Part shown: positions 26,259 through 35,720 of the stretch, piece after piece | Layout of the letters: each line of letters starts with the position of its first letter | Position numbering within the stretch: the stretch's first letter is position 1 | From: Streptomyces litmocidini | GTDB taxonomy: Bacteria; Actinomycetota; Actinomycetes; Streptomycetales; Streptomycetaceae | DNA: 64,000 bases | NCBI RefSeq assembly: GCF_014649755.1 | Contig: NZ_BMTQ01000001.1 | Span: 558,001 to 622,000, forward strand | Direction of reading: 5' to 3' | Notes under the pieces: model-generated | What the model was told of the DNA's origin: nothing | What the model saw: only the letters and a program-made list of their open reading frames with translations | Databases searched by the model: none | Program-made: the position numbers and the translations under genes

Positions 26259-28706
26259 GTGCTGGGACCGCTGCGCGAGGGCGCGCCGCGACGGATCGGA
26301 CCGTACGAGGTGCTCGCCCGGCTCGGCGCCGGCGGGATGGGCGAGGTGTTCCTCGCGCGGGACGCCGCCGGACCGGACGGCGGCGGCTTCGTCGCCGTGA
26401 AGACCGTGCGCCGCGACGTCGCCGGCGATCCGGCCTTCCGGGACCGCTTCCGGCGCGAGATCAAGGTCGCCGCCCTCGTCGACAGCGCCCGCGCCGCCGC
26501 GCCCGTCGGCGGCGACGCCGACGCCGAGGTGCCCTGGCTGGCCACCGCGTACGTCCCCGGGCCCAGCCTCGCGCAAGCCGTGCGGCGCGGCGGCCCGCTG
26601 CCCGTCGCCACCGTGCGGGCGCTCGGCGCGGACGTCGCCCGGGCCCTCGCCGACCTGCACGGGGCCGGGGTCCTGCACCGGGACCTCAAGCCCGGAAACG
26701 TCATGCTCTCCGTCGACGGCCCCCGCCTCATCGACTTCGGGATCGCCCGCAGCAACACCGCGACCACCATGACCGCGACCGGTGTGATGGTCGGCACGCC
26801 CTCCTTCATGTCCCCCGAGCACGTGGCCGGCGCGCGCCGCGTCACGGCCGCCTCCGACGTGTTCTGCCTCGGCTCGCTGCTCTGCTACGCGGCGACCGGC
26901 GAGGACCCCTTCGGCGACGGGCCCCTGGCGGCCGTCCTGTACCGCGTCTCCCGGGCCGAGGCCGACCTGTCCCGCGTCCCGGAGGAGCTGCGCGGGACGA
27001 TCGCCGCCTGCCTGGCCGCGGACCCGGCGGCGCGGCCCGCCCCGGAGGCGCTGGCCGGGACGCTCGGCGGCGCGGCCGGGAAGGTCTTCCCGTGGCCGGA
27101 GGGCGTACGGGAGCACATCGGCGCGTACGGCAGGGAACTCGCCCGGCTCGTCGCCTCCGGCGGGCCGCTCCTGGAGGCGACGCAGGCCGGGCCCGTCGTC
27201 ACCCCGGCCGTCCCGGGACTGCACGCCGTGCCGACGCTCCCGCCCGTCGCCCCGCACGTCCCGCCCTCCGCTCCGCCGCGACGGAGCCGCAGGCGGCTGC
27301 TCGCCGCCGCCCTCGCGCTCGCCGTGGTGGCCGGTGGGCTCGGCGCGTACGCCCTGTGGCCCGATCCGGGGCCGAAGGTTCCCGCGAAGGCCGCCCCGCC
27401 CGCCGGACCCCGCGTCCCCGGCGTGAACGACCGCGGCCCCGCCGACGCCTCGGGCGTCGTCCCGCAGAACGCGGCCCAGCGCCCGGTCGGCTGGAAGCCC
27501 TGGCGGGCGAGGCTGAGCGCCCCGGCCTTCGGCTGCTCGGCCGGGGAGAAGGCGCTGGTGTGCCGGACGACGGACGGGCGCTACGAGGCCCTCGACCCGG
27601 CGAGCGGGAAGCGGTTGTGGAGCGCTGACCTGGTCGCGGACCCGCGCGACGACGAGAGCTTCATCGGACCCACCGGCGGGATCTTCATCGCGGGCAGCAC
27701 GGACGTCCCGGCCGTCCACGACGACTCCGTCGTCCTGCTCTCCGGCGGGCGCCTCCAGGTCCGGGACGCCCGCAGCGGCGCGGTGCGCTGGGAAAAGGAG
27801 AACACCGCCCGGGCCGGGATGCGCACCCAGCCGGTCGTGGGCGGCGGCACCGTCTTCGTCCCGACCGGGGGCGAGGACGAGGACCGGGTGACGGCCTTCG
27901 CCCTGGCGGACGGCCGCACGCTGTGGTCCAAGGCCCTCACCAACGCCGACCTCGCACGGGTCGCGTTCCGCGACTTCGAACCCGTCGCCTACGCGAACGG
28001 GCTCGTGTACGCGATGAGCGACGGCGGTTTCGTGTCGTTCGACGCGAAGACCGGCCAGCAGCGCGGCCAGGTGCCGTCCGAGGCCGAGAAGTGCGACAGT
28101 CTCCACGTCCAGGGCCGGTACGCCTACTGCGCGACGCTCGACGCGTCGAACGCGTCCGCCCTCAGGATGTACCGCCTGGACGCCACGACGCTCGCCCCGG
28201 TCGGCGGCGGCCGGCTCGCGGTCCCCGACGAGGTCGCGAAGTCGGGCGCCTGGCCCACCGCGGTGTCCGCACGCGCCGCCGTCGTCCTCGACGGCGGCGC
28301 CATGGACTGGGCCGACTGGAGGAACACGACCGGGCCCGCCGGCATGTACGTCCTCGACCCCGCCACCGGCAGGCCCCTCGGCCACTACCCGCCGCCCCCG
28401 CGCACCTCGGCCGACGGCCGGAAGCAACTCGTCTCCGACCCGCTGATCGCCGGGAACTCGGTCCTGTACGCCGACTTCTCGGCCCTGCACGTGGTGCCGC
28501 TGGACGCCGGCCGCACGCCCGGCGAGGAGCGCGTCGTGCCCGTGCCGGGCGCCCCCGGGCCGCGCGCCCAGGAGTCGTACGCCCGCGCGGGCGGCACCTA
28601 CCTGGGCCGGGAGATCCGCCCGCCGGTGGTCCTGCCGCTCGGCGGTGTCGTCCACGTCGTGTACGACACCGGTGTCGTCGCCTCCGTCGCGCTGCCCGAG
28701 GAGTAG
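26259..28706 (+). CDS. Receptor Ser/Thr protein kinase with extracytoplasmic beta-propeller (first of pair)
   Basis: An 815-residue Hanks-type kinase. The N-terminal catalytic domain has LGAGGMGEVFLAR (Gly loop), VAVKTV (Lys48), LHRDLKPGNVML (catalytic Asp142), IDFGIARS (DFG Asp159) and SFMSPEH. A Pro-rich juxtamembrane segment leads to one helix at about 301-320 or slightly later (LLAAALALAVVAGGLGAYALW). The C-terminal half is a PQQ/quinoprotein-like beta-propeller, e.g. YEALDPASGKRLWSADL, VRDARSGAVRWEKEN and VTAFALADGRTLWSK. GTG 26259 has GGGGGAGGA upstream. Domain order matches propeller-sensor kinases (PknD-like). Four bases separate it from its paralogue. Confidence 0.93.
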   Translation: MLGPLREGAPRRIGPYEVLARLGAGGMGEVFLARDAAGPDGGGFVAVKTVRRDVAGDPAFRDRFRREIKVAALVDSARAAAPVGGDADAEVPWLATAYVPGPSLAQAVRRGGPLPVATVRALGADVARALADLHGAGVLHRDLKPGNVMLSVDGPRLIDFGIARSNTATTMTATGVMVGTPSFMSPEHVAGARRVTAASDVFCLGSLLCYAATGEDPFGDGPLAAVLYRVSRAEADLSRVPEELRGTIAACLAADPAARPAPEALAGTLGGAAGKVFPWPEGVREHIGAYGRELARLVASGGPLLEATQAGPVVTPAVPGLHAVPTLPPVAPHVPPSAPPRRSRRRLLAAALALAVVAGGLGAYALWPDPGPKVPAKAAPPAGPRVPGVNDRGPADASGVVPQNAAQRPVGWKPWRARLSAPAFGCSAGEKALVCRTTDGRYEALDPASGKRLWSADLVADPRDDESFIGPTGGIFIAGSTDVPAVHDDSVVLLSGGRLQVRDARSGAVRWEKENTARAGMRTQPVVGGGTVFVPTGGEDEDRVTAFALADGRTLWSKALTNADLARVAFRDFEPVAYANGLVYAMSDGGFVSFDAKTGQQRGQVPSEAEKCDSLHVQGRYAYCATLDASNASALRMYRLDATTLAPVGGGRLAVPDEVAKSGAWPTAVSARAAVVLDGGAMDWADWRNTTGPAGMYVLDPATGRPLGHYPPPPRTSADGRKQLVSDPLIAGNSVLYADFSALHVVPLDAGRTPGEERVVPVPGAPGPRAQESYARAGGTYLGREIRPPVVLPLGGVVHVVYDTGVVASVALPEE

Positions 28707-28710
28707 TCCC

Positions 28711-30987
28711 TTGCTGGAAGCACTGCCGCCCGGACGGCCCCCGCGGATCCTGGGCCCCTACCGGCTGCTCGCCCGCCTCGGCGCCGGCGGCATGGGCGAG
28801 GTGCACCTCGCCTGCCGTGCGGACGCGCCGACGGCCGATCCGTACCGGATGGTCGCGGTGAAGACCGTACGGGACGACCTGGAGGCCGACGGGGACTTCA
28901 GGACCCGGTTCCGGCGGGAGATCGCGGCGGCGCGGACCGTGGACGGGCCGGGCGTCGCACGCCTCGTGGACGCGGACGCCGACGCGCCCTCGCCGTGGCT
29001 GGCGACCGAGTACGTGCCCGGCCCCTCGCTCGCGGAGGCGGTCGTACGGTCCGGGGCGCTGCCCGCCGGGACCGTCCGGGCGCTCGGGGCCGCGCTCGCG
29101 GGGGCGCTGGCGGGCGTGCACGCGGCGGAGGTGCTGCACCGGGACCTCAAGCCGGCGAACGTGCTGCTCGCCGCGGCCGGACCGAAGCTGATCGACTTCG
29201 GCATCGCGCAGGCCTTCGAGGCCACGGCGCTGACCTCGACCGGCCTGGTGGTGGGCTCCCCCGGCTTCATGTCGCCGGAGCACCTGGTGGGGAGCCGGGC
29301 GGTGGTGCCCGCCTCGGACGTGTTCTGCCTGGGCGCGGTGCTCGCGTTCGCGGCGAGCGGCCGGGGACCGTTCCACGACGACGAGATGGCGGCCGTGATC
29401 TACCGGATCAGCCGGGCCGAGGCCGACCTCGACGGGGTGCCGGAGGAGCTGCGGCCGGTCCTGGAGCGCTGTCTGCGGCTCGACCCGGCGCAGCGGCCGT
29501 CGGCGGCGGAGCTGGCCGGGCTGCTCGGCGGCGGTGTCCCCGAGGTCTTCCCGTGGCCCGGCGCGGTGCTGTCGCTGCTCGCCGCGTACGGGGAGGCGGC
29601 CCGGAGCGCCGGCGAGGCGGCGGCCTCCGGCGCGGGCGTGGCCGAGCTGCCGACGCTCGGGCCGGTCGTGCCGTACTCCCCCACGGCCCTGACGGAACGG
29701 CCGGCGCTCCCCGCGGCACCCGTGGGGCGGCGGCGCCGGGGCGCGGTCACCGCCGGTGCGGTGGCGTTGGCCCTGGTGGCGGCGGTGGGCGCGGTGCTGC
29801 TGAACCGGGCCGACGGGCGGGACGGCGCGTCCGCGGGCGGCGTCGCCGGGCCCACGGCCGGCACCGGCGCCGGCACCGCGGCGCCGGTCACCACCCTGAG
29901 CCAGGTCGTCCTGCCGTACGGCGGCGAGGGCCACACCCACGACTTCGGGGAGGCCGGCACGGACCGCGCCCACCGTCCGGCCGGCTGGTCGCCCTGGTCG
30001 GTCGAGACGGGTATGCCGATCGGTCCCTGCGCGCTCGCCCCCGAGGTCCTCGTCTGCACGGGCGCGGGCGGCTCGGCCGTCGGGCTGCGCGCCTCGGACG
30101 GCAAACGGCTGTGGACGGTGCCGGGACGGCGCGACACCTCGCCGGTCGGCCCCATGTACCCGGCGGTCGTCGACGACACCGTCTACCTGACGGACGCGGA
30201 CGGCATCGCCGCGTACGGGATCGCGGACGGCGCGGCGCGCGGGAAGACACCGGTCCCGGACGGCGGCTGGGGCGTGAAGGGCACGGACCTGGTGGACGGC
30301 GTCCTCTACTCCTCGTACTTCGACGTGTCGGAGGACGGCAAGGGGCTCGTCTCCGCCGTGCGCCTCAAGGACGGCGAGGTGCTGTGGCGGACGCCGCTCG
30401 ACGGGGTGCCGGAGCAGCTGGTGGTGGGCGGCGGCCGGGTCCTCGTGCCGATGGACTCCGGCGGCCCGGTCGCCCTCGACCCCGGTACGGGCCGGATCGT
30501 GGGGCGGGGCGGGACCCCGTGCGGCGCCCTGACCGTGCACGAGAGGAGCAGGAGCGTGCTGTGCACGGGCCCGTCGGACGCGTCGGTCACCGTCCTCGAC
30601 GACCGGACCCTGGCCCCGCGCCACGCGCTGGGGAGCGGGGCGGCGGCCTCCGTCGCGGTGAACGGGGACGGGCTCGTGGCCGTCCTCGGCGAGGCCGGGA
30701 CGCTCACCGCGTACGACGTGGCGAGCGGCCGGGAGCGGTGGCGGGTCTCCGAACGGCGGGCGGAGCAGGTCTGCTTCGCGGGCGACCGGCTCCTCGCGGT
30801 GGGCGAGGGGAGCGTGAGGTCGTACCCGGCGGCCGGTCCGGCCGACGCCACGGACTTCGAGGACTACGAGCCGAAGCTGCCGGAGGGCGCCGAGGACCCG
30901 GAGTTCCCGGCGGAGGTGCTCGCCGCCGGAGGGGCTGCCTTCCTGGCCTTCCCCGAGGGCCTGGTGGTCTCCGGCTACCTGCCCTGA
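28711..30987 (+). CDS. Receptor Ser/Thr protein kinase with extracytoplasmic beta-propeller (second of pair)
   Basis: A paralogue of the preceding kinase, 758 residues, with the same layout: LGAGGMGEVHLAC, VAVKTV (Lys51), LHRDLKPANVLL (Asp145), LIDFGIAQAF, GFMSPEHLVG, one membrane helix near 345-365, and a propeller with LRASDGKRLWTVPG and LKDGEVLWRTPLDG type repeats. The start is assigned to TTG 28711: GAGGAG precedes it by 8 bases and the N-terminus then aligns with the first kinase; other frames upstream would overlap it. The kinase halves are similar, whereas the propellers have diverged, consistent with sensing different ligands. The two are almost certainly co-transcribed. Confidence 0.92.
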   Translation: MLEALPPGRPPRILGPYRLLARLGAGGMGEVHLACRADAPTADPYRMVAVKTVRDDLEADGDFRTRFRREIAAARTVDGPGVARLVDADADAPSPWLATEYVPGPSLAEAVVRSGALPAGTVRALGAALAGALAGVHAAEVLHRDLKPANVLLAAAGPKLIDFGIAQAFEATALTSTGLVVGSPGFMSPEHLVGSRAVVPASDVFCLGAVLAFAASGRGPFHDDEMAAVIYRISRAEADLDGVPEELRPVLERCLRLDPAQRPSAAELAGLLGGGVPEVFPWPGAVLSLLAAYGEAARSAGEAAASGAGVAELPTLGPVVPYSPTALTERPALPAAPVGRRRRGAVTAGAVALALVAAVGAVLLNRADGRDGASAGGVAGPTAGTGAGTAAPVTTLSQVVLPYGGEGHTHDFGEAGTDRAHRPAGWSPWSVETGMPIGPCALAPEVLVCTGAGGSAVGLRASDGKRLWTVPGRRDTSPVGPMYPAVVDDTVYLTDADGIAAYGIADGAARGKTPVPDGGWGVKGTDLVDGVLYSSYFDVSEDGKGLVSAVRLKDGEVLWRTPLDGVPEQLVVGGGRVLVPMDSGGPVALDPGTGRIVGRGGTPCGALTVHERSRSVLCTGPSDASVTVLDDRTLAPRHALGSGAAASVAVNGDGLVAVLGEAGTLTAYDVASGRERWRVSERRAEQVCFAGDRLLAVGEGSVRSYPAAGPADATDFEDYEPKLPEGAEDPEFPAEVLAAGGAAFLAFPEGLVVSGYLP

Positions 30988-30999
30988 GGCCTCCGGCCG

Positions 31000-31854
31000 T
31001 CACGCCGTCGCCGAGCGGTACTTGCGTACCGACAGCGTCCGGAAGACCGTGATGATCAGGACCGACCAGAGGAGCGACGCCCACACCGGGTGCTGCATCG
31101 GCCACGCGTCGGAGGTCGAGACGCCGGGATTGCCGAAGAGTACGCGGCAGGCCTGGACGGTCGCGCTGAACGGGTTCCACTCGGCGACGGGCTGCAGCCA
31201 GGAGGGCAGGTTGTCGGAGTCCACGAACGCGTTCGAGATGAACGTGACCGGGAAGAGCCAGATCAGGCCGCCCGAGGTCGCCGCCTCCGGGGTGCGGACC
31301 GAGAGGCCGATCAGCGCGCCGATCCAGGAGAAGGCGTAGCCGAGGAGGAGCAGGAGGACGAAGGCGCCCAGCGCCTTGGGGACGCCCTCGTGGATGCGCC
31401 AGCCCACCAGCAGGGCGACGACCGTGAGGACGACGAGGGTGAGCGTCGTCTGGACCAGGTCGGCGAGGGTGCGGCCGGTGAGGACCGCGCCGCGGGCCAT
31501 CGGCAGGGAGCGGAAGCGGTCGATCAGGCCCTTGTGCATGTCGTCGGCGATGCCCGCGCCCGCTCCGGCCGTGGCGAAGGTGACGGTCTGGGCGAAGATG
31601 CCGGCCATCAGGAACTCGCGGTAGACGGTCGGGGAGGTCGAGTCCCCGATCTGCATCGAACCGCCGAAGACGTAGCTGAACAGCACCACGAACATGATCG
31701 GCTGGATCAGCCCGAAGACGACCATCTCGGGGATGCGGGACATCCTGATCAGGTTGCGGCGCGCGATCACGAGCGAGTCGTTGACGGACCGGACGATCCC
31801 CCCGCGCGGGCGCGGGGCGGTCAGCCCGTCGGCCGGCCCCGGGACGGTGGTCAC
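31000..31854 (-). CDS. ABC-2 type transporter permease (DrrB-like)
   Basis: Membrane half of a drug or lipid exporter. The 284-residue product has six predicted helices beginning about residue 45 (VVFGLIQPIMFVVLFSYVFGG), with the DrrB-family signatures YREFLMAGIFAQTVTF and DMHKGLIDRFRSLPMARGAVLTGR, and LTFISNAFVDSDNLPSWL-like text before the last helices. The GTG start (31854) overlaps the ATPase stop in a GTGA arrangement, so the two subunits are made together. The 3' end faces the kinase gene with only 12 bases between stops and no hairpin. Substrate is unknown. Confidence 0.92.
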   Translation of the reverse strand: MTTVPGPADGLTAPRPRGGIVRSVNDSLVIARRNLIRMSRIPEMVVFGLIQPIMFVVLFSYVFGGSMQIGDSTSPTVYREFLMAGIFAQTVTFATAGAGAGIADDMHKGLIDRFRSLPMARGAVLTGRTLADLVQTTLTLVVLTVVALLVGWRIHEGVPKALGAFVLLLLLGYAFSWIGALIGLSVRTPEAATSGGLIWLFPVTFISNAFVDSDNLPSWLQPVAEWNPFSATVQACRVLFGNPGVSTSDAWPMQHPVWASLLWSVLIITVFRTLSVRKYRSATA

Positions 31855-32876
31855 TTCACGGCCTCCTTCCGGTTCTTCCGGCCCCCGGCCGCCGGCTCGC
31901 GCTCGCCCTCCTCCTCGACCCGGTCGGCGGCGTGGCCGGTGAGGGAGATGAAGACGTCGTCGAGGGTGGGGCGGCGCAGCCCGATGTCGTCGATCTCGGC
32001 GCCGACGGCGTCCAGGTCGCGGATGACCTCGGCGAGCAGCTTGGCGCCGCCGGTGACGGGGACGGTGAGCTTGCGGGTGTGCTCCTCGACGGACACCTCG
32101 CCGCGGCCGGCCCCCGCGACGCCGTAGCGGGCGAGGACGTCCCGGGCGTCGTCGATCATCTCCGGCTCGTGCACGACGACCTCGACGCGCTCGCCGCCCG
32201 TCCGGTCCTTGAGCTGGTCGGAGGTGCCGCGGGCGATGACCCGGCCGTGGTCGACGACGCAGATGTCGTGGGCGAGGCGGTCGGCCTCCTCCAGGTACTG
32301 GGTGGTGAGGAGCAGGGTGGTGCCGCCGGCGACGAGTTCCTCGACGACGCCCCAGAGCTCCTGCCGGTTGCGCGGGTCGAGGCCGGTGGTCGGCTCGTCC
32401 ATGAACATGACCGGCGGGGAGGCGACGAGGGCCGCCGCGAGGTCGAGGCGGCGGCGCATGCCGCCGGAGTACGTCCTGGCCTGCCGGTCCGCGGCGTCGG
32501 CGAGGTGGAACCGTTCGAGCAGTTCGTCGGCCCGCGCCTTCGCCGCCCCGGCCCTCATCTGGTAGAGCCGTCCGACCATCCGGAGGTTCTCGCGGCCGGT
32601 GAGGTACTCGTCGACCGCCGCGAACTGGCCGGAGAGACCGATCGAGCGGCGGACCTCGTCGGGGTGCTCGAGGACGTCGGTCCCGGCGACGACGGCCCTT
32701 CCGCTGTCCGGTCGGATCAGGGTCGTCAGGACCCGCACGGCGGTCGTCTTCCCCGCCCCGTTCGGGCCGAGCAGACCGAGGACCGTGCCCTCCGGCACGT
32801 CGAGGTCCACCCCGTCCAGAGCTCGTACGTCCCCGAAGGTCTTCACCAGACCTTCGGCGTAGATCGCGCCTGGCAT
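31851..32876 (-). CDS. ABC transporter ATP-binding protein (DrrA-like)
   Basis: ATPase subunit of the exporter, 341 residues. Walker A is GLLGPNGAGKTTAVRVLTTL, the signature is YSGGMRRRLDLAAALVA, Walker B is VMFMDEPTTGLDPRNRQELW and the switch His region is LLLTTQYLEEADRL. The C-terminal 100 residues form the DrrA-type extension with LRRPTLDDVFISLTGHAA, the conserved end of this family. ATG 32876 is preceded by GGGAGGA at 6 bases. Members often export anthracyclines or other amphiphiles or provide self-resistance. No biosynthetic cluster is visible here, so a general efflux role is likelier. Confidence 0.94.
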   Translation of the reverse strand: MPGAIYAEGLVKTFGDVRALDGVDLDVPEGTVLGLLGPNGAGKTTAVRVLTTLIRPDSGRAVVAGTDVLEHPDEVRRSIGLSGQFAAVDEYLTGRENLRMVGRLYQMRAGAAKARADELLERFHLADAADRQARTYSGGMRRRLDLAAALVASPPVMFMDEPTTGLDPRNRQELWGVVEELVAGGTTLLLTTQYLEEADRLAHDICVVDHGRVIARGTSDQLKDRTGGERVEVVVHEPEMIDDARDVLARYGVAGAGRGEVSVEEHTRKLTVPVTGGAKLLAEVIRDLDAVGAEIDDIGLRRPTLDDVFISLTGHAADRVEEEGEREPAAGGRKNRKEAVK

Positions 32877-32982
32877 GGGGATCCTCCCAGGGAGATTCGG
32901 GCATTCCTTACCGATCCTAGGATTTCGGGCAGGTCCTCGCCCGGCGAGTGCCTGGCCTCGGGCACGCGGTCGGACGCGAGCC

Positions 32983-33052
32983 GCGTCCGTCCTGCGTCCG
33001 TCCCGCGTCCGTCCTGCGTCCGTCCTGGGTGTCCCGGGCGGCGGCCCGGGAC
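32983..33052. repeat. 11-bp tandem repeat and hairpin upstream of the ABC exporter
   Basis: Four copies of gcgtccgtcc(t/c) with exact 11-base period at 32983-33026, followed by a gtcccgggc / gcccgggac hairpin (33031-33052). The segment lies in the gap between the divergent ABC and XRE genes. It may act on the ABC promoter or be simple slippage. Confidence 0.7.
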
Positions 33053-33141
33053 GCCCGTTGGCGTGCTGTTGGCGGGCTGTTGGCCCCTCGGGCGAAGCTG
33101 GAGCCCTCGCACGGAGCACGACGACGACGGGGGATCACGAG

Positions 33142-33681
33142 ATGGCGATCGGCGCGCACGGCACGGGCAGGACCGACGGGACGGGCGGCACGGGCAGGAC
33201 CGGTGGGGCGGGGGCGACGGAGGAGCCGGGGTGCGCCGGCTGTGACACGACGACGCCCTGGGCCGAGCTGGCCGCCGAGATGCGCCGCATCAAGGACGTC
33301 ACCGCACTGAGCTACGGCAAGCTCGCACAGCGCACCCACTACAGCCGTTCCTCGTGGGAACGGTTCCTGAACCAGAAGCAGTTGCCCACCCGGGTCGCGG
33401 TCGAGGAGTTCGCCGCGGCCGCCGGGACGGACCCGGGCCCCCTCCTGCTCCGCCTGGAGCGCTCGCTGGCGCACGAGACGGCCGCCCGGGCGGCGGCCGC
33501 CGTCCACGGCGGGGCCCGGGGCGGGGAGCCGGCGCTCGTCCTCACGGTCCCGGCCGCCCGGCGGGAGCCCGGCCTCCCGGGCCTCGGCCGGCCCCTGGGC
33601 CTGCTCGCGGCGGGGGCCCTGGTCGGCGGCGGCCTGGTGACCGTCCTGCACCGGGCGGCCCGGGAGCGCAGGGGCCTCTAG
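33142..33681 (+). CDS. XRE-type helix-turn-helix protein with C-terminal membrane helix
   Basis: A 179-residue protein. A Gly/Thr-rich N-terminus (about 1-38) has repeats of GTGRTDGTGGTGRTGG character and a CxxC in GCAGCDT. A lambda-repressor-like HTH spans about 50-100 (VTALSYGKLAQRTHYSRSSW, FLNQKQLPTRVAVEEFAAAAG). A terminal helix LLAAGALVGGGLVTVL near 155-170 would tether it to the membrane. ATG 33142 follows GGGGGATC. The HTH style is common in streptomycete proteins that pair with small hydrophobic partners. It is divergent from the ABC exporter and may regulate it. DNA target is unknown. Confidence 0.8.
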   Translation: MAIGAHGTGRTDGTGGTGRTGGAGATEEPGCAGCDTTTPWAELAAEMRRIKDVTALSYGKLAQRTHYSRSSWERFLNQKQLPTRVAVEEFAAAAGTDPGPLLLRLERSLAHETAARAAAAVHGGARGGEPALVLTVPAARREPGLPGLGRPLGLLAAGALVGGGLVTVLHRAARERRGL

Positions 33682-33788
33682 GGAGGGGACGCACCGGGGA
33701 GGCGTACGGGGGAGACCTGCGCGGACGGGGCTATACCTGCGCGGACGCGGGGAGGCCCGCGCGTACGGGAAGGGCGTGTGCGCGGGTG

Positions 33789-35018
33789 TCAGCCGAGCAC
33801 CGTGTACCCGGCGTCCCGCAGCGCCTCCTCCACCTCCCGGCAGTGCTCCGGGCCCTTCGTCTCCAGGTGCAGCTCGACCTCCGCCTCCGTCAGCCCGAGG
33901 CGCGGATCGGTCCGTACGTGGCTCACGTCCAGGACGTTCGCGTCGACCACCGTCAGGACCGCGAGGAGGGTCGCGAGCGCCCCCGGCCGGTCGGTGACGC
34001 GCAGCCGCAGGCTCAGGTAGCGGCCGCCGGCGGCCATGCCGTGCCGCAGGATCCGCTGGAGCAGCAGGGGGTCGACGTTCCCGCCGGAGAGGACCGCGAC
34101 GACCGGCCCCCGGAAGGAGGTCGGGTCGGCGAGGAGGGCCGCCACCGGGCTCGCGCCGGCCGGTTCGACCACCAGCTTCGCCCGCTCCAGGCAGAGCAGC
34201 AGCGCCGAGGAGAGCGCGTCCTCGGAGACCGTGCGGACCTCGTCGACGTACTCCTGGATCAGGGCGAACGGCACGTCGCCCGGGCGTCCGACCTTGATCC
34301 CGTCGGCCATCGTCACCGGCGAGTCGACCACCACGGGGTGCCCGGCGGCCAGCGAGGGCGGGTAGGCGGCCGCGCCCTCCGCCTGGACGCCGATCACCTT
34401 CACGTCCGGGCGCACCGACTTCACCGCGAGGCCGATGCCGGCCGCGAGCCCGCCGCCGCCGATGCCGACGAGGACCGTCCGCACCTCGGGGCACTGCTCC
34501 AGGATCTCCAGGCCGACCGTGCCCTGCCCGGCGATGACGTCGGGGTGGTCGAAGGGGTGGATGAAGACCGCGCCGGTCTCGTGGGCGTACTCCTGCGCCG
34601 CCGCGAGCGTCTCGTCGACGACGTGGCCGTGCATCCGGACGTCCGCGCCGTAGTCGCGGGTCGCCGCGACCTTCGGCAGCGGGGCGCCGACCGGCATGAA
34701 GACGGTGGCGTGCACCCCGAGCAGTTTCGAGGCGAGCGCGACGCCCTGCGCGTGGTTGCCCGCGGAGGCCGCGACCACCCCGGCCGCCCGCTCCTCGGGC
34801 CGCAGCCCGGCGATCCGCACGTACGCCCCGCGCAGTTTGAAGGAGCCGGTCCGCTGCAGGTTCTCGCACTTGAGGTGGACCGGGGCTCCGACCAGCGAGG
34901 ACAGATGGCGGTTGCCCTCCATCGCCGTCATCCTGACCACCCCGGCCAGCATCTTCTGCGCCCCCCGCACGTCGTCGAGCATCAGCCGGTGCAAGGGGTC
35001 TGGCGTACGGAAGCTCAT
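33789..35018 (-). CDS. ilvA: Threonine ammonia-lyase (threonine dehydratase) with ACT domain
   Basis: PLP enzyme that deaminates threonine to 2-oxobutyrate, the first step to isoleucine or a catabolic step. The 409 residues have the PLP lysine in RTGSFKLRGAY (Lys61), the substrate loop ASAGNHAQGVA, and the Gly-rich phosphate cup VGIGGGGLAAGIGLAVKS. A single ACT-like domain at the C-terminus (YLSLRLRVTDRPGALATLL to VELHLETKG) suggests effector binding. Length and one ACT domain resemble TdcB/actinobacterial short IlvA rather than the 500-residue E. coli IlvA. It is divergent from the MarR gene. Confidence 0.92.
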   Translation of the reverse strand: MSFRTPDPLHRLMLDDVRGAQKMLAGVVRMTAMEGNRHLSSLVGAPVHLKCENLQRTGSFKLRGAYVRIAGLRPEERAAGVVAASAGNHAQGVALASKLLGVHATVFMPVGAPLPKVAATRDYGADVRMHGHVVDETLAAAQEYAHETGAVFIHPFDHPDVIAGQGTVGLEILEQCPEVRTVLVGIGGGGLAAGIGLAVKSVRPDVKVIGVQAEGAAAYPPSLAAGHPVVVDSPVTMADGIKVGRPGDVPFALIQEYVDEVRTVSEDALSSALLLCLERAKLVVEPAGASPVAALLADPTSFRGPVVAVLSGGNVDPLLLQRILRHGMAAGGRYLSLRLRVTDRPGALATLLAVLTVVDANVLDVSHVRTDPRLGLTEAEVELHLETKGPEHCREVEEALRDAGYTVLG

Positions 35019-35167
35019 GACAGCAAGTCTCGCAGCTCACGGCCCCCGTGGCCGCCCGGTGGGCGGGCCGCGGGACGGGTTTGCGCAGCGCCGGTACGGA
35101 CCCCGGCGGGGCCGCGTACTCTGTCCCCCACCGACCGACCACCCCCGCACGAGAGAGACCCCCAGCC

Positions 35168-35689
35168 ATGCCCAATTCTCAGGACATGACGACTGCGCTC
35201 GACCCCGGTCTCCTCGATGCCCTCCAGCACCAGGTGGCCGTCTTCGCCCGCCGCGCCGAGCAGACCCGCCTCGGCGGCACCGGCCAGCTCCGCAACTCCA
35301 TGGACCGCGCGGCCTACCTCCTCCTCAACCGCCTCGACCAGGAGGGCCCGATGGGCGTGAAGGCGCTCGCGGCGGGCATGGGGATCGACTCGTCCACCGT
35401 GACCCGCCAGGTCGCCCCGCTCGTCGACACCGGCCTGGTGAAGCGCACCTCGCACCCGGAGGACGGGCGGGCGGTCGTCCTCCAGCTCTCGCCGCGCGGC
35501 CTCGCGCGCCTGGAGGAGGTCCGCTCCTCGCGACGGCAGCTGATGGTCGAGGTCACGGAGGGCTGGACCCCGGACGAGCGGGAGTCCTTCTGCACCCTGC
35601 TCACCCGCTTCAACACCGCCCTGTCCGCACGGCAGTCGGCGCACACGGGCCACGCGGCGGCCGGGGCCGAGTCCACGCAGACCTCTTGA
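35168..35689 (+). CDS. MarR-family transcriptional regulator
   Basis: A 173-residue regulator with the MarR winged helix. LRNSMDRAAYLLLNRLDQEG leads to the recognition region VKALAAGMGIDSSTVTRQVAPL, then the wing VKRTSHPEDGRAVVLQLSPRG containing the conserved DGR turn. ATG 35168 is used, with gagagag upstream. Flanking helices at both ends form the dimer interface. It is transcribed away from ilvA with 149 bases between. The sigma-like operon starts 31 bases after its stop in the same direction, so it may head that operon. Ligand is not deducible. Confidence 0.9.
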   Translation: MPNSQDMTTALDPGLLDALQHQVAVFARRAEQTRLGGTGQLRNSMDRAAYLLLNRLDQEGPMGVKALAAGMGIDSSTVTRQVAPLVDTGLVKRTSHPEDGRAVVLQLSPRGLARLEEVRSSRRQLMVEVTEGWTPDERESFCTLLTRFNTALSARQSAHTGHAAAGAESTQTS

Positions 35690-35720
35690 CCCCGCCCCCG
35701 CGCTGTCCTCAGATGAGGAG

